A stretch of 64,000 bases of DNA from positions 184,844,175-184,908,174 of the forward strand of contig CM030362.1 in NCBI GenBank assembly GCA_017893485.1, in the 5' to 3' direction. A program made the translations under genes and the position numbers. Positions within the stretch are counted from its first letter, which is position 1; each line of letters opens with the position of its first letter. This DNA is from Hemerocallis citrina. Taxonomy: Eukaryota; Streptophyta; Magnoliopsida; Asparagales; Asphodelaceae. Below the pieces are notes generated by a model. It was not told the origin of the DNA. It ran no database searches and saw only the letters and a list, made by a program, of their open reading frames with translations. Shown piece after piece: positions 1-12,511 of the stretch.

Positions 1-1106
<1,106 letters not shown>

Positions 1107-1992
1107 GGAGCGATAGGGTCACCGGTGGTAAATAGGCAATGAGCGGCAGTAAGGTGATATGGTTCATGATAATGGGGATAAAGAGAGAGAAAGAGAGGGG
1201 AGCGACAAGCTGCGGTGGCAGAAGCAGAGGAGAGAGAGAGAGAGAGGGCGACAGGTGTCACCAGAGGCCCAGGATGACGGCGGGGATAGAGAGGGGGAGG
1301 AGGGAAATTGATTTGTGGGGGGGATTTGGAGAGAGAGTGACTGGTAGGGACGGCGACGACGGGTGCAAACGGTGAGTGCGAACGGCGGGATTGAGCACGA
1401 AAGTTGGGGAAAATAGAAGGAAATTGGAGATTGTGGGAATTAGGATTCTGGATTTTGGGGTTTTATACTCATGATACACCGGTGTTTTAAAATACTGAGG
1501 TAAAATGCTAGGGTAGCGCACCCCCCCCCTCCCCCACACACACACACCTCTTTTAAGATCGTCGGTTTATCCCTCTTATTTTGTAGTGCAAAATTAATGA
1601 TTTTTCAATTGTATAACTTGGCACTATATAATGCATGGGAAAGAAGGCTCTGAATAACTTGAGTTTTTGTGTATATGGTCTTATGACGTTACAAATTGTT
1701 TGGATCGTCCATATAAAACCCCATAATGGGTACAACTACTTTGTATGAGGGAGTTTTCCTCCTACAAATATGAAGCTCCCTTTTCTCAAAATATTTTTAG
1801 TTAACGAATAAAAATATTCTTTTTATCGTGGTCAAAAATTGGTACTTAAAATAATGAGTTCTTCTATGATGCAAACTTTTAACTATCTTAACCACTTCTA
1901 AACAGCCTTTACAAAAGTGGAGTTAATTTTCAATTTCTTTCAAATCAGAGTTAGTTTTGGTATTTATTCTTTAAACAAATCAATAAATATAT
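1107..1992. other. Purine-rich then AT-rich spacer
   Basis: GA-rich sequence continues to about 1440. A C-rich and CA-rich tract lies near 1520-1547 and AT-rich DNA follows. No domain, RNA gene or terminal repeat is recognisable. The last five bases (TATAT, 1988-1992) are the left target-site duplication of the TRIM that follows. Confidence 0.55.
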
Positions 1993-2303
1993 TGTAACGC
2001 CCCGCCCCAATACTCAGACAATTTTTTTATATAATATTTTTAGAAGACAAATTAAATACTATGTAGTACAACTGCCCACCACAGGCTGCCTCTCAAAGGT
2101 GGTTAACCAATTAGGTGACTCTTGATCATTGGCTAATTATATTTATACTCAAACTATTTTTGTACATCTCCCATGTGGGACTATATTTCTCAAATCCTTT
2201 CACAAATCTCCTCAAATCCCGTATACATAGTGTACACGTTATATAGTAGCAGTCGACTGCTAGATATACCATTCGACTGTTCGCGGAAAAACAGGATATT
2301 ACA
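1993..2303 (-). repeat. TRIM LTR (left copy, 3' LTR in element sense)
   Basis: 311-bp direct repeat of 2466-2778 with TG...CA ends on both strands. It shares the block around TGCCCACCACAGGCTGCC and GGTGGTTAACCAATTAGG with the TRIM array LTRs. Palindrome pair centres lie at 2254 and 2274. Confidence 0.9.
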
Positions 2304-2450
2304 TACACCCCACCTTAGAAATCAGCGTCCTCGCTGAGTACAGGGCACACATCTAGTGTAGGATCCGCCTTTCTAGTCGGTGTAGCGTCATCCTTGATCC
2401 CACGAAATGTGCAGATCATAGGCCCTCTTCTACACTCGGTGTCGAAAGTC

Positions 2451-2463
2451 GGCTCTGATACCA
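2451..2463 (-). other. Primer-binding site (tRNA-iMet type) of the TRIM
   Basis: The minus strand reads TGGTATCAGAGCC, complementary to the 3' end of plant initiator tRNA-Met. It lies two bases inside the right LTR and so fixes the element's orientation as minus. Confidence 0.9.
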
Positions 2464-2465
2464 TT

Positions 2466-2778
2466 TGTAACACCCTGCCCATATACTAAGACAATTTTTT
2501 TTTATTAATATTTTTAGAAGACAAATTAGATACTATGTAGTACAACTGCCCACCACAGGCTGCCTCTCAAAAGGTGGTTAACCAATTAGGTGACTCTTGA
2601 TCATTGACTAATTATATTTATACTCAAACTATTTTTGTACATCTCCCATGTGGAACTATATTTCTCAAATCCTTTCACAAATCTCCTCAAATTCCGTGTA
2701 CATAGTGTACACGTTATATAGAAGCAGTCGACTGCTAGATATACCAGTCGACTGTTCGCGAAAATACGGGGTATTACA
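2466..2778 (-). repeat. TRIM LTR (right copy, 5' LTR in element sense)
   Basis: 313-bp partner of 1993-2303, differing by scattered substitutions. Palindrome pair centres lie at 2729 and 2749. It is followed directly by the duplicated target TATAT. Confidence 0.9.
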
Positions 2779-3074
2779 TATATACCAACTACTTTGTTGG
2801 TTTTCTCATTGTTGGGAAAACATTCTTAGGATCAAAACCGTATATAGGGAGTAAAACTAACCATTGGATCATCTCTAATAATGTGTTAAAATTTGAGGTA
2901 TCTTATGATCAATAGTTTTTAATTCATAAAATCATCTCTCTAGGTTCAAAATATTATCTTATCCTTTCATCCTTACACATGACAACTTCAATTCATTTCT
3001 TAAAACACAATGAGTCATCTCAAAATAAAACAAAAAAAGAAACCAACTTGCAACCAGTTTTTTCAATAATAATA
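2779..3074. other. AT-rich spacer after the TRIM
   Basis: Flanking DNA of the TRIM insertion, starting with the right TATAT duplication. I see no gene or repeat that I recognise. Confidence 0.5.
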
Positions 3075-3427
3075 ACTAGTAATTTACACGTGCGATGCAC
3101 GTCTTAATAAATATAGTTTTTTAAAGTAAAAATTTAGATGTAGTTTGAGTTTGAACCTAATACATCTTTTATAATAGTTATGCACGTGCATTGCATGCAT
3201 TGAGAGATTTACAAATGACACTAAGGCCTTCTCCCATTATAATATTACTAATAATTTACACGTGCGATGCACGTTTTAATAATTTCAAAAAATAAAAATA
3301 AAAACCCTGATGTATGAAGGATTTGAACCGGAAACCTCCTTTATATTAGTTATGTACGTGTGTTGCACGTGTTGGTAGAATGACAAAATGGCAAATGACA
3401 CTAAGGCCTTTTCCCATTATAATATTA
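3075..3427. repeat. Two tandem 172-bp repeats with an ACGTGC hairpin motif
   Basis: Two diverged copies start at 3075 and 3247. Each opens with ACTA(G/A)TAATTTACACGTGCG, continues with a near-palindromic ACGTGCGATGCACGT, and ends with GACACTAAGGCCTT followed by CCCATTATAATATTA. A second ACGTGCATTGCA-like block sits inside each copy. This looks like a short non-autonomous element or a fragment of one. I cannot assign it to a superfamily because no clear terminal inverted repeat or target duplication is visible. Confidence 0.6.
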
Positions 3428-4374
3428 GATAGAGATAATAAATAAATAAATAAATATTAAAAATAAAAAAGGAATGAGTTTGAGACAACCCCTGCAAATA
3501 TAAACACTAGTGGGTGGCTAACCATGTGATCTACATATCTTTGATTTTATTTTAGAAAAATCTAATATTTTTAGTTTATTTAGATAAATTAAAAATATGA
3601 TTTTTCAATAATTTAGTGTGGAGAAAAACTGACTATATTCATGTAAGGTTGAAGAAAAATTAAGAAAGAGGGTGAAACTTCAGAGAAAAATTAGGAAAGG
3701 GATATTTAAACTGACAAAATTTCATTTATCATATTTAATAAATTCAACTATTTTTAGAAAGAGATTAATAAATCTAATGGCTAAGAGTGGATATAGGGTA
3801 GTTGATGGTTGTTGGAGGGTTTGGACCATAAAAAAAAATCCTTAAATTTTTTACAGTCTAATGAAGAAAAAAGATCCTGATAATTAGAGACATTTAATTG
3901 TGGAGCAAAAAAGTGAAACTCCCTTCTGAATATATGGTGAGGTTGTCTTCCTTGTACAGCAAGGTATCCTCTCCTCCGCATCCTCTCACATCCCACATCT
4001 CATTCCTTTATCTCTTACCGTTCCACTCTCTCCCCTTTCTGTACCTTCAAGGTGATGATCTCCAAACCAGATCAGACAGCAAGTAGAGAAAGCAAGGAAC
4101 AATAGAATAACGATATAACAATAAATTCAATGGATCAATAGGAATCAATAACATGAGACAATAATAATAGTCAATATCATGATAATCGATGCAATTGGTA
4201 TAAACAATGATTCGATAATCGATAACAATATTCAATGATCAATATAATTAACACTTTGCTAATATTCAATATCAATAGAAATAATGATGAACAATATGCA
4301 ATATCGATGTTGTGTCGATTCTTAAGTCTATTAATCATTTTAAATCTTAACTAATGCACGTACTAGTGTGTCCC
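3428..4374. other. AT-rich spacer, no gene
   Basis: Contains an (AAAT)n tract near 3435-3455. A low-complexity stretch at about 4090-4320 repeats GATAATCGAT, CAATAT and AATAAT words. No coding potential is recognisable. The boundary with the following copia fragment is set only by where homology to copia gag-pol begins. Confidence 0.5.
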
Positions 4375-6020
4375 ATATGTTCCATTCCACATATGCCCGT
4401 CACTCCGGCCTTGCCGTCTCCTGCTGATTGGGCTAATCTTCAGCAACGCTTCACTTAGCTGGAACTGCAGCTCATGGGTTAGTCTATCAATGCTAGCTCC
4501 TCTGCTCCTGTACTTTCTGCCACTCCCGGTATGAATTCGTTCTTGATTTTAGATTCTGGTGCATCACGTCATCTCACTAGTAATCAGACACTGTTCACCA
4601 CCTGCACAAAACTTCCCTCTCACTCTCCATCTCTACACACAGCTGATGGCTCACCACTTCTTATTACACATTCAGGGACAATTAACTCTCCCACTCTCAC
4701 ATTACCATATGTTCTCTATGCTCCTCATTTATCAATAAATCTTATTTCTATTAGTGCGTTATGCGATAGTGGTCTTGCCATTACTTTTGACTCTTTAGGT
4801 TGTTCTATTACTAATTCCTTCACCAGTGAGGAGTTTGGGCGTGCTAGTCGTCATGGTCGTCTATATTATCTAGATTTTTTCCGTGCACATCACTCTCCTT
4901 CTAGTTTTGCCGGTATTGTTTCCTCTGATGCTGATCTGTGGCACAGACGTTTAGGTCATATTAGCGCATCACGATTCCAGACTATAGCTCGCAGTGATGC
5001 CCTTGGTTCTCTCACTTTTAAACATTTATCTGATTATCAGGGTTGTCATTTGGTCAAACACATTGCCCTACTCTTTAGTCACAAAAGAACTTCTGAAACC
5101 ACTCACCCTTTTCAACTTGTTCATTCTGACATATGGGGGCCCTCTTCCGTACCCTCGTGGAAAGGCTATCTCTATTATGTTGCCTTCATCGATGACTTTA
5201 CTAGACATACATAGGTTTTTCTTATGCGTCAGCGATCTGAAATACCTGATATTTACCGGTTCTTTACAACTATGATTCACACTCAGTTCGGTGTGCGCAT
5301 TAAGAATTTTTCATCAGACGGTGCACGTGAATACACTTTCACCACTTTGAGATCGATCCTTCAGTCTCACGGCACCCTGTTTCAGTAATCATGCCCTCAC
5401 ACACATGAGCAGAATGGTGTAGCTGAACGCAAGCATCATCACATTCTTGAGACGGCTCGTGCTCTTTTACTCTCCTCTTCTGCTCCTAGTTCTTTCTAGG
5501 CTGAAGCTATCATGACCTCTGTTAGTCTCATCAACATTACTCCTTCGTCTGCCCTAGATGGTACGATGCCTTATGAGGCTCTTTATCATTCACCTCCCGA
5601 CTACAGTATGCTCCGTACCTTTGGGTGCACCTGTTACGTCCTTCTCCCCCTACTGACCGCACGAAGCTATCTGCTCGTGCTGCTAAGTGCGTTCACCTAG
5701 GTCTTAATCATGAACACAAAGGTTATCATTGTTTTGATCCATCAGCGGGTCGTTTCCGCATTTCTCAACATGTATCCTTTGTGGAAGACTCCCCTGACTA
5801 CCTGCTCCCCCCCTCCCGAGGATACTAGATTTCTCGATTCCCCAGTTGTTGCTAGCTCCCCGAGTTTATCTTCCCACATTCCTTTTGATCCCACTCCTCT
5901 GGCTCTATTCACATCTCCTGCAGTCCTTACACCTGTTGTTCTCCCTACCGAAACACCACCTGCATCCCCACAGCATCCAACACCCATCCCACCTACTTCC
6001 CCACCGACACATACACCTAC
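4375..6020 (+). pseudogene. Outer Ty1/copia element, 5' half of pol (protease-integrase), decayed
   Basis: A 5'-truncated copia polyprotein on the plus strand. The frame from 4531 shows the aspartic protease motif LDSGAS at the start. The GAG-pre-integrase segment (WHRRLGH) follows, then the integrase core with HSDIWGP and FIDDFTR. The frame is broken at 5212-5214. Integrase continues in pieces: SSDGAREY near 5315, then EQNGVAERKH near 5410, then a stop where copia proteins have Trp in the F-W-AEA motif. The frame then shifts near 5640 into a PPTDRTKLSARA segment. Several stops sit where relatives have Trp. The element resumes at 13782 after the younger copia insertion. No 5' LTR or intact gag is visible, so the left end is lost. 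It is dead, but the order PR-INT-RT-RH shows it is Ty1/copia. Confidence 0.88.
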
Positions 6021-7293
6021 TGTTAGGGTTATATATTGAAAGCATCACTTTTGTATTAACTTTATTTCCTTATTTTTTTTTTGAATGAGAATCATATGGG
6101 CACATGTTTACATATTGTGTTTATTATAATATTAATGCAAGTATCTGATATTCTATAAGGTTGATAATATGGTGTGAGGAGACACACAGAAGATCATATT
6201 ATCAGTTCCATATGGAATATATAAATAGTACACAACCTAGACGGACTTGGACAATCCATTGGAAAGGTTGTAGTGTAATCTGGTATTAGTCTATCTTGAC
6301 TATAGGTTTACACTAGTACACTTTGTGTGTATTGAACAGGACCACTTGAGGTTGTTCTCTTTGTACTGACTACAAAAGAGAACAAACACCTCTGTTATTA
6401 TGGATGCTTATGCTCTTAATCCAGATATAATAACAGACATGTATATGCAGTGTGCATTACTTTGACTCATAAAAGAGTGAGATTTATTATGGATCAACAA
6501 CCTCTATGAATTGGGTAATAGCATTGTATGTATGATGGGCTGTTGATTGTAAAAGGAATCCATGTCCCGATACGTCGGGTTGATGATGTCCCCTTAAGGA
6601 GCTCATAAGGATTGTCATGTAAACTCTGCAAGTGGATTACATTCGACATGACAAATAAAGTTGAGTGGTACTACTTAAGGATAAAAGATGTTGATCAATA
6701 TAGTTGTCAGTAACTTAATTTGATCGACGGACATTCGATATCTTAACATGGGGAGCTGAACGAGCATATAATAAAAGGAGCCCATAAATATAATTTGGGA
6801 TTAGGAAGGTAGTGCAACAATAGCTCTTTAGTGGACCGAGCTATTGTTAATGGGCCTAGGTTGTGTGTTCGGGCTGAACACGGGATACCCAGATTCGTTA
6901 GGAGTCCTAACCCTAATTTCTCCTCATGGTCCCTGCCGTAGCCTTATATATATATTCTCTATTCTCTGGCCGTCATATCATTATCAGAGATAAGAAGTTT
7001 TCTCTAAATTCGTGATTCACGTAAGGAGAGAAAGAGAGGTCAGCCAAGGAGAAGAAAGGTTGGTAGACCGTCGCCCACACGACGTCCAACCCGAGGAAGG
7101 AATACGTGCAGAAGATCTTGGGGTCGCTGACGGCTCGAGGTTGCTAGAAACTATCGTCTTCTTCTCATCGTAGGTATAATTCGTGAACCCTAGATTCCGC
7201 TATAAAGGGTTAGATCACGTATTAAATCTGTTAAGATTTTATGATCGATACGCACACCAATCCGTGGTCCTGGGAATCATCGCAGTTCCATCA
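6021..7293 (+). repeat. 5' LTR of inner copia
   Basis: Starts TGTTAGGGTT and ends CCATCA. A TATA-rich stretch near 6943-6953 is a plausible core promoter. The partner LTR is 12512-13781. Confidence 0.95.
6940..6956 (+). promoter_or_regulatory. Putative TATA box of the copia LTR
   Basis: CTTATATATATATTC lies about 340 bp before the LTR 3' end, a reasonable place for the U3/R boundary. The 3' LTR has the matching tract near 13430-13443. Inferred from sequence only. Confidence 0.45.
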
Positions 7294-7295
7294 AT

Positions 7296-7307
7296 TGGTA
7301 TCAGAGC
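7296..7307 (+). other. Primer-binding site of inner copia
   Basis: TGGTATCAGAGC, complementary to the 3' end of initiator tRNA-Met, two bases after the 5' LTR. It primes minus-strand DNA synthesis. Confidence 0.93.
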
Positions 7308-8498
7308 CGGTATTGGATCTGCGTATTGATTGTTACATCCATGTTGTCCAATAAAACTTGCGTTGTATGATAGTCGGTAGATGTAGATCTGTTCTAACTC
7401 GGTTTTGCAGGCATCTTAGATCCAACTATTATGGTCCAATGCATGTTTTGTTTGTGTTGTTGTTGTTTTGTGGATGTAATTAATATCACGATGGTTGATC
7501 GTGCTTATAATTTTAATTTTTCAATCTAGATTATGTGTGAAATCCTTCGGGAGGCATAGGATTGCTGTTATTTTAATATTTTTTTTTTTCATTTCGATCG
7601 ATCGTGATGGCGGTGGTGGTTGTTTCTGACGCCGAAGGAGATGCTGTTTTTAGGCAGTCCGGAGATCGACAGATGGTTTTCGATGAAGAAATCGGGCAGC
7701 CAAACCTTAAAAAAAAAAAAAACCTCGGATAACTCTACGCAGGGTCAGATTTGGGATTCGCACAGTCGGGGAAGAATCAGGAAAGATGGCAATAATAGTT
7801 GGATATTTATTTTCAAATTTATTGCCATTATTGCTTATTCTGATTATGCATATTTATTATTTTGTGATCCTTTTGAAAAACTAGGATCACATTAATAATG
7901 GACAACATGGACATAAATTAACTAGTAGGAAAACCCTCATTGTTAAATAACTAAGTGGGAGAGGGAATTCATTTAACATGAATCCCACGGTCTCCATTTC
8001 TGGTTTGTAGGTGACATAATTATACTTGCGTGTTGGCTTTAGTGCTTTCCTCCATATCGGATGAGTATAATTATGGATCACCAGTACAAACTTCCTTAGG
8101 GATAATTGTAGAAAGTTACCTAGTATGTGTTCACTTCTCCATCTGAAGGAACTCAATACAAGATAATGGACTTAGTATTAAGCAATGGTATACACTTAGA
8201 TACAAATAATGGTATCCTCCCCATCGGAGTCACTGCTATTATTTGTAGGACCAGAGCAAGACCAACAAATTAATTTTATTTGTCATAAAGTTGTGTTGAC
8301 ATGATAGTAAAATTAATAGGAAAAACCTACTTGAACAAATATTGATTTTGTATATGTCCGCACTATCGTGGCATGCCAAATTCATGGTGTTTAAGGTGTT
8401 GGTGATTTTTTTTTATTGTTTTAAGGGAATCAATATTTAATTAATTCAAAAAGTTTTGCCCTACATAATTTTTTTATGTGATTCTCAGGATTTCAAAA
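7308..8498 (+). other. Untranslated leader of inner copia
   Basis: About 1.2 kb between the primer site and the gag start. It holds short A and T homopolymers and no domain-bearing frame. Leaders of this position usually carry packaging and dimerisation signals, which I cannot identify here. Confidence 0.6.
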
Positions 8499-10745
8499 AT
8501 GGGTTCTTTCAGTCCACTTATGGTGATTCTTAAAGGAAACAAACTTACTGGACCTAATTATATTGACTGGAAACATAACTTGGATATTGTCTTAACTGCT
8601 GAAGAGTACAAATTTGTACTTAATGAGGAATGCCCACCTAAGCCTGATGCTAACTCTGATGAAGAGGTCAAAGAGGCTTATAAGAAGTGGAAAAAGGCAG
8701 ATGAGATGGCGCGGTGTTACATTTTGGCATCTATGTCAAATGTACTGCAACATCAGCATCAGGCCATGCCCACAGCTTATGATATGATGTACAACCTTAA
8801 GGAACTCTTCGGACATCAGAGTAGAGCAGCTAGGCAATTTGCTACGAAGAGTTTGATGAGAGCATCTATGACTGAGGGGACACCAGTAAGGGATCATGTT
8901 CTCAAGATGATGGGTCATCTAAATGAGATGGAGATCCTTGGTGCTGAAATCGATGGGGAAACCCAGGTCGATATCATTCTCGGGACTCTGCCTAAAAGTT
9001 TTGACTCGTTTTGCCTTAACTACAACATGAACAAAAGGTTGTATAGTTTGGCAGAACTTGCAAAAGAACTACAGGATGCTGAAGCTCTTTTCAAGCAGAA
9101 TGCCCATGTTTATGTGACTGAAAAGGACTCTACTTCTAAGCCGAAAGGTGGTAAGAAGAAGAAAGTTCAGAAACAAGTAAACTCAGCAAAGAAGGACATG
9201 GGACCTCAAAGCGCTGTGAAAAAGCCGAAAGGCAAGTGTTTCAAGTGCAAAGGGTTAGGACATTGGAAGACTGACTGTCCACTTCTCAAACAAGAGAACA
9301 AAGAAGGTATATCTCATTTACTAGTTGTTGAAACATGTTTAGCGGTGTTATCTACCGGCACCTGGTGTGTAGATACAGGAGCCACTAATCATGTCTGCAA
9401 TACATTGCAGGGGTTCCAGGAAACCAGACGGCTCAGTGATGGAGAGATATGCTTGTTTATGGGTGACGCTACAGGAGTAGCGGCCGTTGCAATAGGAGAT
9501 GTTATTTTATCTTTTGATAGAAATAAGTCTTTGACATTGAGAGATTGTCTTTATGCACCTTCACTTAGAAGGAATTTAATTTCTGTTTCCATGCTAGTTA
9601 TGGATGGATATTCAGTTTATTTTAATGACAATATTGTTATTAGAAAAAATAAGCATTTTATTTGTTCTGGTGCATTGGTTGATAATTTGTATGTCATTAA
9701 TCCTATTTCGCCCACGATGCAACTTATGGAAATGAATAAAATATCTTCTAACATAAATAAGAGAAAAGAACCTTCTTGTATGAACCAAACATATCTTTGG
9801 CACTTGCGATTGGGGCATGTTAACCTAAGAAGGATTCAAAGACTGGTTAAAGATGGACCTTTGAGTTCATTGGAAGTGGAGGCACTACCAGTCTGTGAAT
9901 CCTGCTTGGTAGGTAAAATGACCAAAAGGCCTTTCAAGGCAAAGGGGTATAGGGCCAAAGATGTGTTGGAATTGGTTCATTCTGATTTGTGTGGGCCCAT
10001 GACTGTCCAGGCTAGAGGTGGCTTTGAATATTTTGTCACATTTACTGACGATTATTCAAGGTATGGATATATTTATTTGATGCGCCGTAAGTCTGAGTGC
10101 TTTGAGAAATTCAAAGAGTACAAGGCAGAAACGGAGAAACGTCATGGAAAATGTATCAAGTCATTACGTTCAGATCGTGGTGGCGAGTATCTCTTTGGGG
10201 AGTTTAGGGACTATTTGTCAGAGGCTGGGATTACATCCCAATCATCAGCACCTGGAACACCCCAACAGAATGGTGTAGCAGAAAGAAGGAATAGAACTCT
10301 TATGGAGATGGTTAGATCAATGATGAGCTATTCAGATTTACCAGATTCGTTTTGGGGATATGCCTTAGAAACTGCAGCTTATATTTTGAACTTGGTTCCT
10401 TCTAAGTTAGTTCCAATTACTCCCACAGAACTGTGGACTGGGCGTAAGCCTAGTCTGAAACATGTTCGGATTTGGGGTAGTCCAGCACACGTGCTGAATG
10501 GGAAAGCCGATAAGTTGGAATCTCGTACAGAAGTACGCTTGTTTGTAGGCTATCCAAGAGGAACGAAAGGAGGTTTATTTTATAGTCCTAAGGATCAGAA
10601 GGTCATTGTTAGCACCAATGCTCGATTCTTAGAGGAAGACTATGTGATGAACCATAAACCCATAAGTAGAGCTGTTCTAGAAGAACTGAGAGGTGAGACG
10701 CCAAATACTTCAGTACCAACAGTACATAGGATGTACCACCAGTAA
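8499..10745 (+). CDS. Inner copia Gag-protease-integrase ORF
   Basis: Begins at ATG 8499 (MGSFSPL); the open frame extends slightly upstream with no better start. Residues 1-230 are copia-type Gag (TGPNYIDWK near the N-terminus). A CCHC zinc knuckle, CFKCKGLGHWKTDC, lies near residue 247. The aspartic protease motif WCVDTGATNH lies near 292. The GAG-pre-integrase segment LWHLRLGH is near 434, with CESCLVGK of the zinc-binding part. The integrase core shows HSD (about 494), SDRGGEY (about 558) and the Glu of AERRNRT (about 594), a complete DDE triad. The frame ends early at 10743-10745 because of an indel near 10725; pol continues in another frame from about 10726. Gag packages the RNA, protease processes the polyprotein and integrase joins the cDNA to chromosomes. 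Ty1/copia order (integrase before reverse transcriptase) is clear; I do not assign the lineage. Confidence 0.93.
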   Translation: MGSFSPLMVILKGNKLTGPNYIDWKHNLDIVLTAEEYKFVLNEECPPKPDANSDEEVKEAYKKWKKADEMARCYILASMSNVLQHQHQAMPTAYDMMYNLKELFGHQSRAARQFATKSLMRASMTEGTPVRDHVLKMMGHLNEMEILGAEIDGETQVDIILGTLPKSFDSFCLNYNMNKRLYSLAELAKELQDAEALFKQNAHVYVTEKDSTSKPKGGKKKKVQKQVNSAKKDMGPQSAVKKPKGKCFKCKGLGHWKTDCPLLKQENKEGISHLLVVETCLAVLSTGTWCVDTGATNHVCNTLQGFQETRRLSDGEICLFMGDATGVAAVAIGDVILSFDRNKSLTLRDCLYAPSLRRNLISVSMLVMDGYSVYFNDNIVIRKNKHFICSGALVDNLYVINPISPTMQLMEMNKISSNINKRKEPSCMNQTYLWHLRLGHVNLRRIQRLVKDGPLSSLEVEALPVCESCLVGKMTKRPFKAKGYRAKDVLELVHSDLCGPMTVQARGGFEYFVTFTDDYSRYGYIYLMRRKSECFEKFKEYKAETEKRHGKCIKSLRSDRGGEYLFGEFRDYLSEAGITSQSSAPGTPQQNGVAERRNRTLMEMVRSMMSYSDLPDSFWGYALETAAYILNLVPSKLVPITPTELWTGRKPSLKHVRIWGSPAHVLNGKADKLESRTEVRLFVGYPRGTKGGLFYSPKDQKVIVSTNARFLEEDYVMNHKPISRAVLEELRGETPNTSVPTVHRMYHQ

Positions 10746-12091
10746 CTGCACAACGTGTCACAAATGTTACACCACAACCGATAGTGCCTCGTCGTAGTGG
10801 GAGGGTTGTGATACAACCTGATAGATATATGTTCTTGGGAGAGTCGTCAGACTTTGTCCCTGAGGAACAAGATTATGATCCCTGTACCTACAATGAAGCA
10901 CTCCAAGATAAAGATGCAGAGTCTTGGCAAAAAGCAATGATATCTGAAATAGAATCTATGGATTCTAATCAAGTCTGGGAGCTTGTAGAACCACCTATTG
11001 GTGTAAAAGCCATTAGATGCAAGTGGGTCTATAAGAGAAAAAGAGGATCAGACGGTAAGGTTGAAACCTTTAAAGCTCGGCTTGTTGCAAAAGATTTTAC
11101 TCAAAGAGAGGCTATTGATTATGAGGAAACCTTTTCTCCAGTAGCCATGCTTAAGTCTATCCGGATTCTTTTATCTATTGCAGCTCATCTTGATTATGAG
11201 ATTTGGCAAATGGATGTCCAGACAGCTTTCCTTAATGGAAGTCTTGAGGAAGACATCTATATGAAGCAACCAGACGGGTTCATTGAAAAGGGCCAAGAGC
11301 ATCTTATTCGTAAGCTCAAGATGTCCATTTATGGACTTAAGCAAGCTTCCAGATCTTGGAACATATGTTTTGATCAGGTGATAAAATCCTATGGATTTGA
11401 TCAATGTCAAGATGAATCGTGTGTATACAAAAAGTGTGACGGAAACATAGTGGTATTCCTAGTACTTTACGTGGATGACATCTTGCTTATCGAAAACAAT
11501 GTGAAGGTATTATCTAACGTAAGGGTATGGTTATCCAAACAGTTTGATATGAAGGACTTGGGAGAAGTAGGTCACATCCTTGGGATCAAAGTTCTACGAG
11601 ATCGCAAGAAAAGGATGTTGGGCTTGTCCCAAGCTTCCTATATCGATACTATACTAACTCGTTTTAGCATGCAAAATTCTAAGAAAGGTTTCTTACCTTT
11701 TAGGCATGGAATTGCCCTATCAAAGGAGCAGTGTCTGAGGACACCTAAAGAGATAGAGAACATGAAAGCAGTTCCTTATGCTTCAGCAGTAGGAAGCTTA
11801 ATGTATGCAATGCTATGTATGAGACCAGATATCTGCTTTGCCGTTGGCATGGTTAGCAGATATCAGTCTAACCCGGGACAAGAGCACTGGACTGCCGTAA
11901 AGCATATTTTGAAGTACCTGAAAATGACTAAAGATTACATGCTAGTTTACCAGGCAGATAGTTTAGTTGCCTTGGGGTATACAGACTCAGATTTTCAGTC
12001 AGATATCCAGAAAATCAACCTCAGGTTATGTATTTACTTTGGGAGGTGGAGCCACTATATGGAGGAGTATCAAGCAAAAATGTATTGCTGA
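10746..12091 (+). pseudogene. Inner copia reverse transcriptase segment (frameshifted)
   Basis: The open frame 10784-12091 carries the copia reverse transcriptase. It has CKWVYKRKR and FKARLVAKDFTQ near its start, then MDVQTAFLNG, SIYGLKQASR, the catalytic LYVDDILLI at about residue 228, and the downstream YASAVGSLMYAM and RPDICFAVG motifs. It is the direct continuation of the 8499-10745 ORF after a one-base shift near 10725. It is broken again near 12010, within the segment that precedes RNase H. The catalytic Asp pair is intact, so loss of function comes from the frameshifts and not from active-site change. Confidence 0.92.
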
Positions 12092-12442
12092 TTCTACCAT
12101 GGAAGCCGAGTATGTGGCAGCCTCTGAGGCAGCCAAAGAAGCGGTTTGGCTCAGAAACTTCATATTGGACTTGGATGTGGTACCTAATTTGCCTAAGGCT
12201 ATTACACTTTATTGTGATAATAGTGGTGCAATTGCAAATTCAAAAGAACCACGAGCCCATAAGACAGGTAAACACATTGAGGTAAGTACCACCTGATACG
12301 AGATTTCGTAAAGAAAGGAAAAGTTGCTGTGATCAAGATAGCATCAGCAGACAACCTAGCTGATCCCTTCACTAAGAGCTTACCAGCTAAGGCTTTTGAT
12401 AGTCATGTTGAGAGAATGGGAGTCAGATGCATAGCAGCATGA
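11967..12442 (+). pseudogene. Inner copia RNase H and pol C-terminus (frameshifted)
   Basis: From about 12010 the plus-strand frame continues with [12 protein letters not shown], then the RNase H motifs [20 protein letters not shown] and [10 protein letters not shown], and ends KTGKHIEV. A single-base deletion near 12285 moves the rest (a KGKVAVIKIASADNLADPFT block, which reads as copia pol C-terminus) into another frame that ends at TGA 12440-12442. This gives three frame breaks in the polyprotein of this copy. Confidence 0.88.
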
Positions 12443-12449
12443 CTTTAAG

Positions 12450-12511
12450 TATAAGTGGGAGATTTGTAACAGTATACTGAAAAGCAATGCTTTGAGTATA
12501 AGTGGGAGATT
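12450..12511 (+). other. Polypurine tract of inner copia, with an upstream duplicate
   Basis: AAGTGGGAGAT directly precedes the 3' LTR and is the expected plus-strand primer tract. A near copy, ATAAGTGGGAGAT followed by TGTAAC and AGTATACTGAAAAGCA, starts at 12451. It looks like a degenerate duplicate of the tract plus the first 35 bp of the LTR. Confidence 0.8.

Larger units (their letters stand above)
1993..2778 (-). mobile_element. Intact TRIM (terminal-repeat retrotransposon in miniature)
   Basis: Two direct repeats of about 312 bp (1993-2303 and 2466-2778) flank a non-coding core of only 162 bp. The repeats start TGTAAC and end TTACA, as LTRs do. Flanking bases TATAT (1988-1992) and TATAT (2779-2783) form a perfect 5-bp target duplication. 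Read on the minus strand, the core begins two bases after an LTR with TGGTATCAGAGCC, the usual tRNA-iMet primer site. It ends with a purine-rich AAGGTGGGGT beside the other LTR. LTR pair, primer site, polypurine tract, duplication and 786-bp length together define a TRIM. It encodes nothing and must be moved in trans. Each LTR carries a pair of AGTCGACT-type palindromes 20 bp apart. Related but longer LTRs form the array at 36758-39272. Confidence 0.92.

Noticed and set aside
3898..4235. Short ORFs just before the outer copia
   Set aside because: Low-complexity AT-rich sequence with no similarity to gag. I could not extend the copia homology into them.
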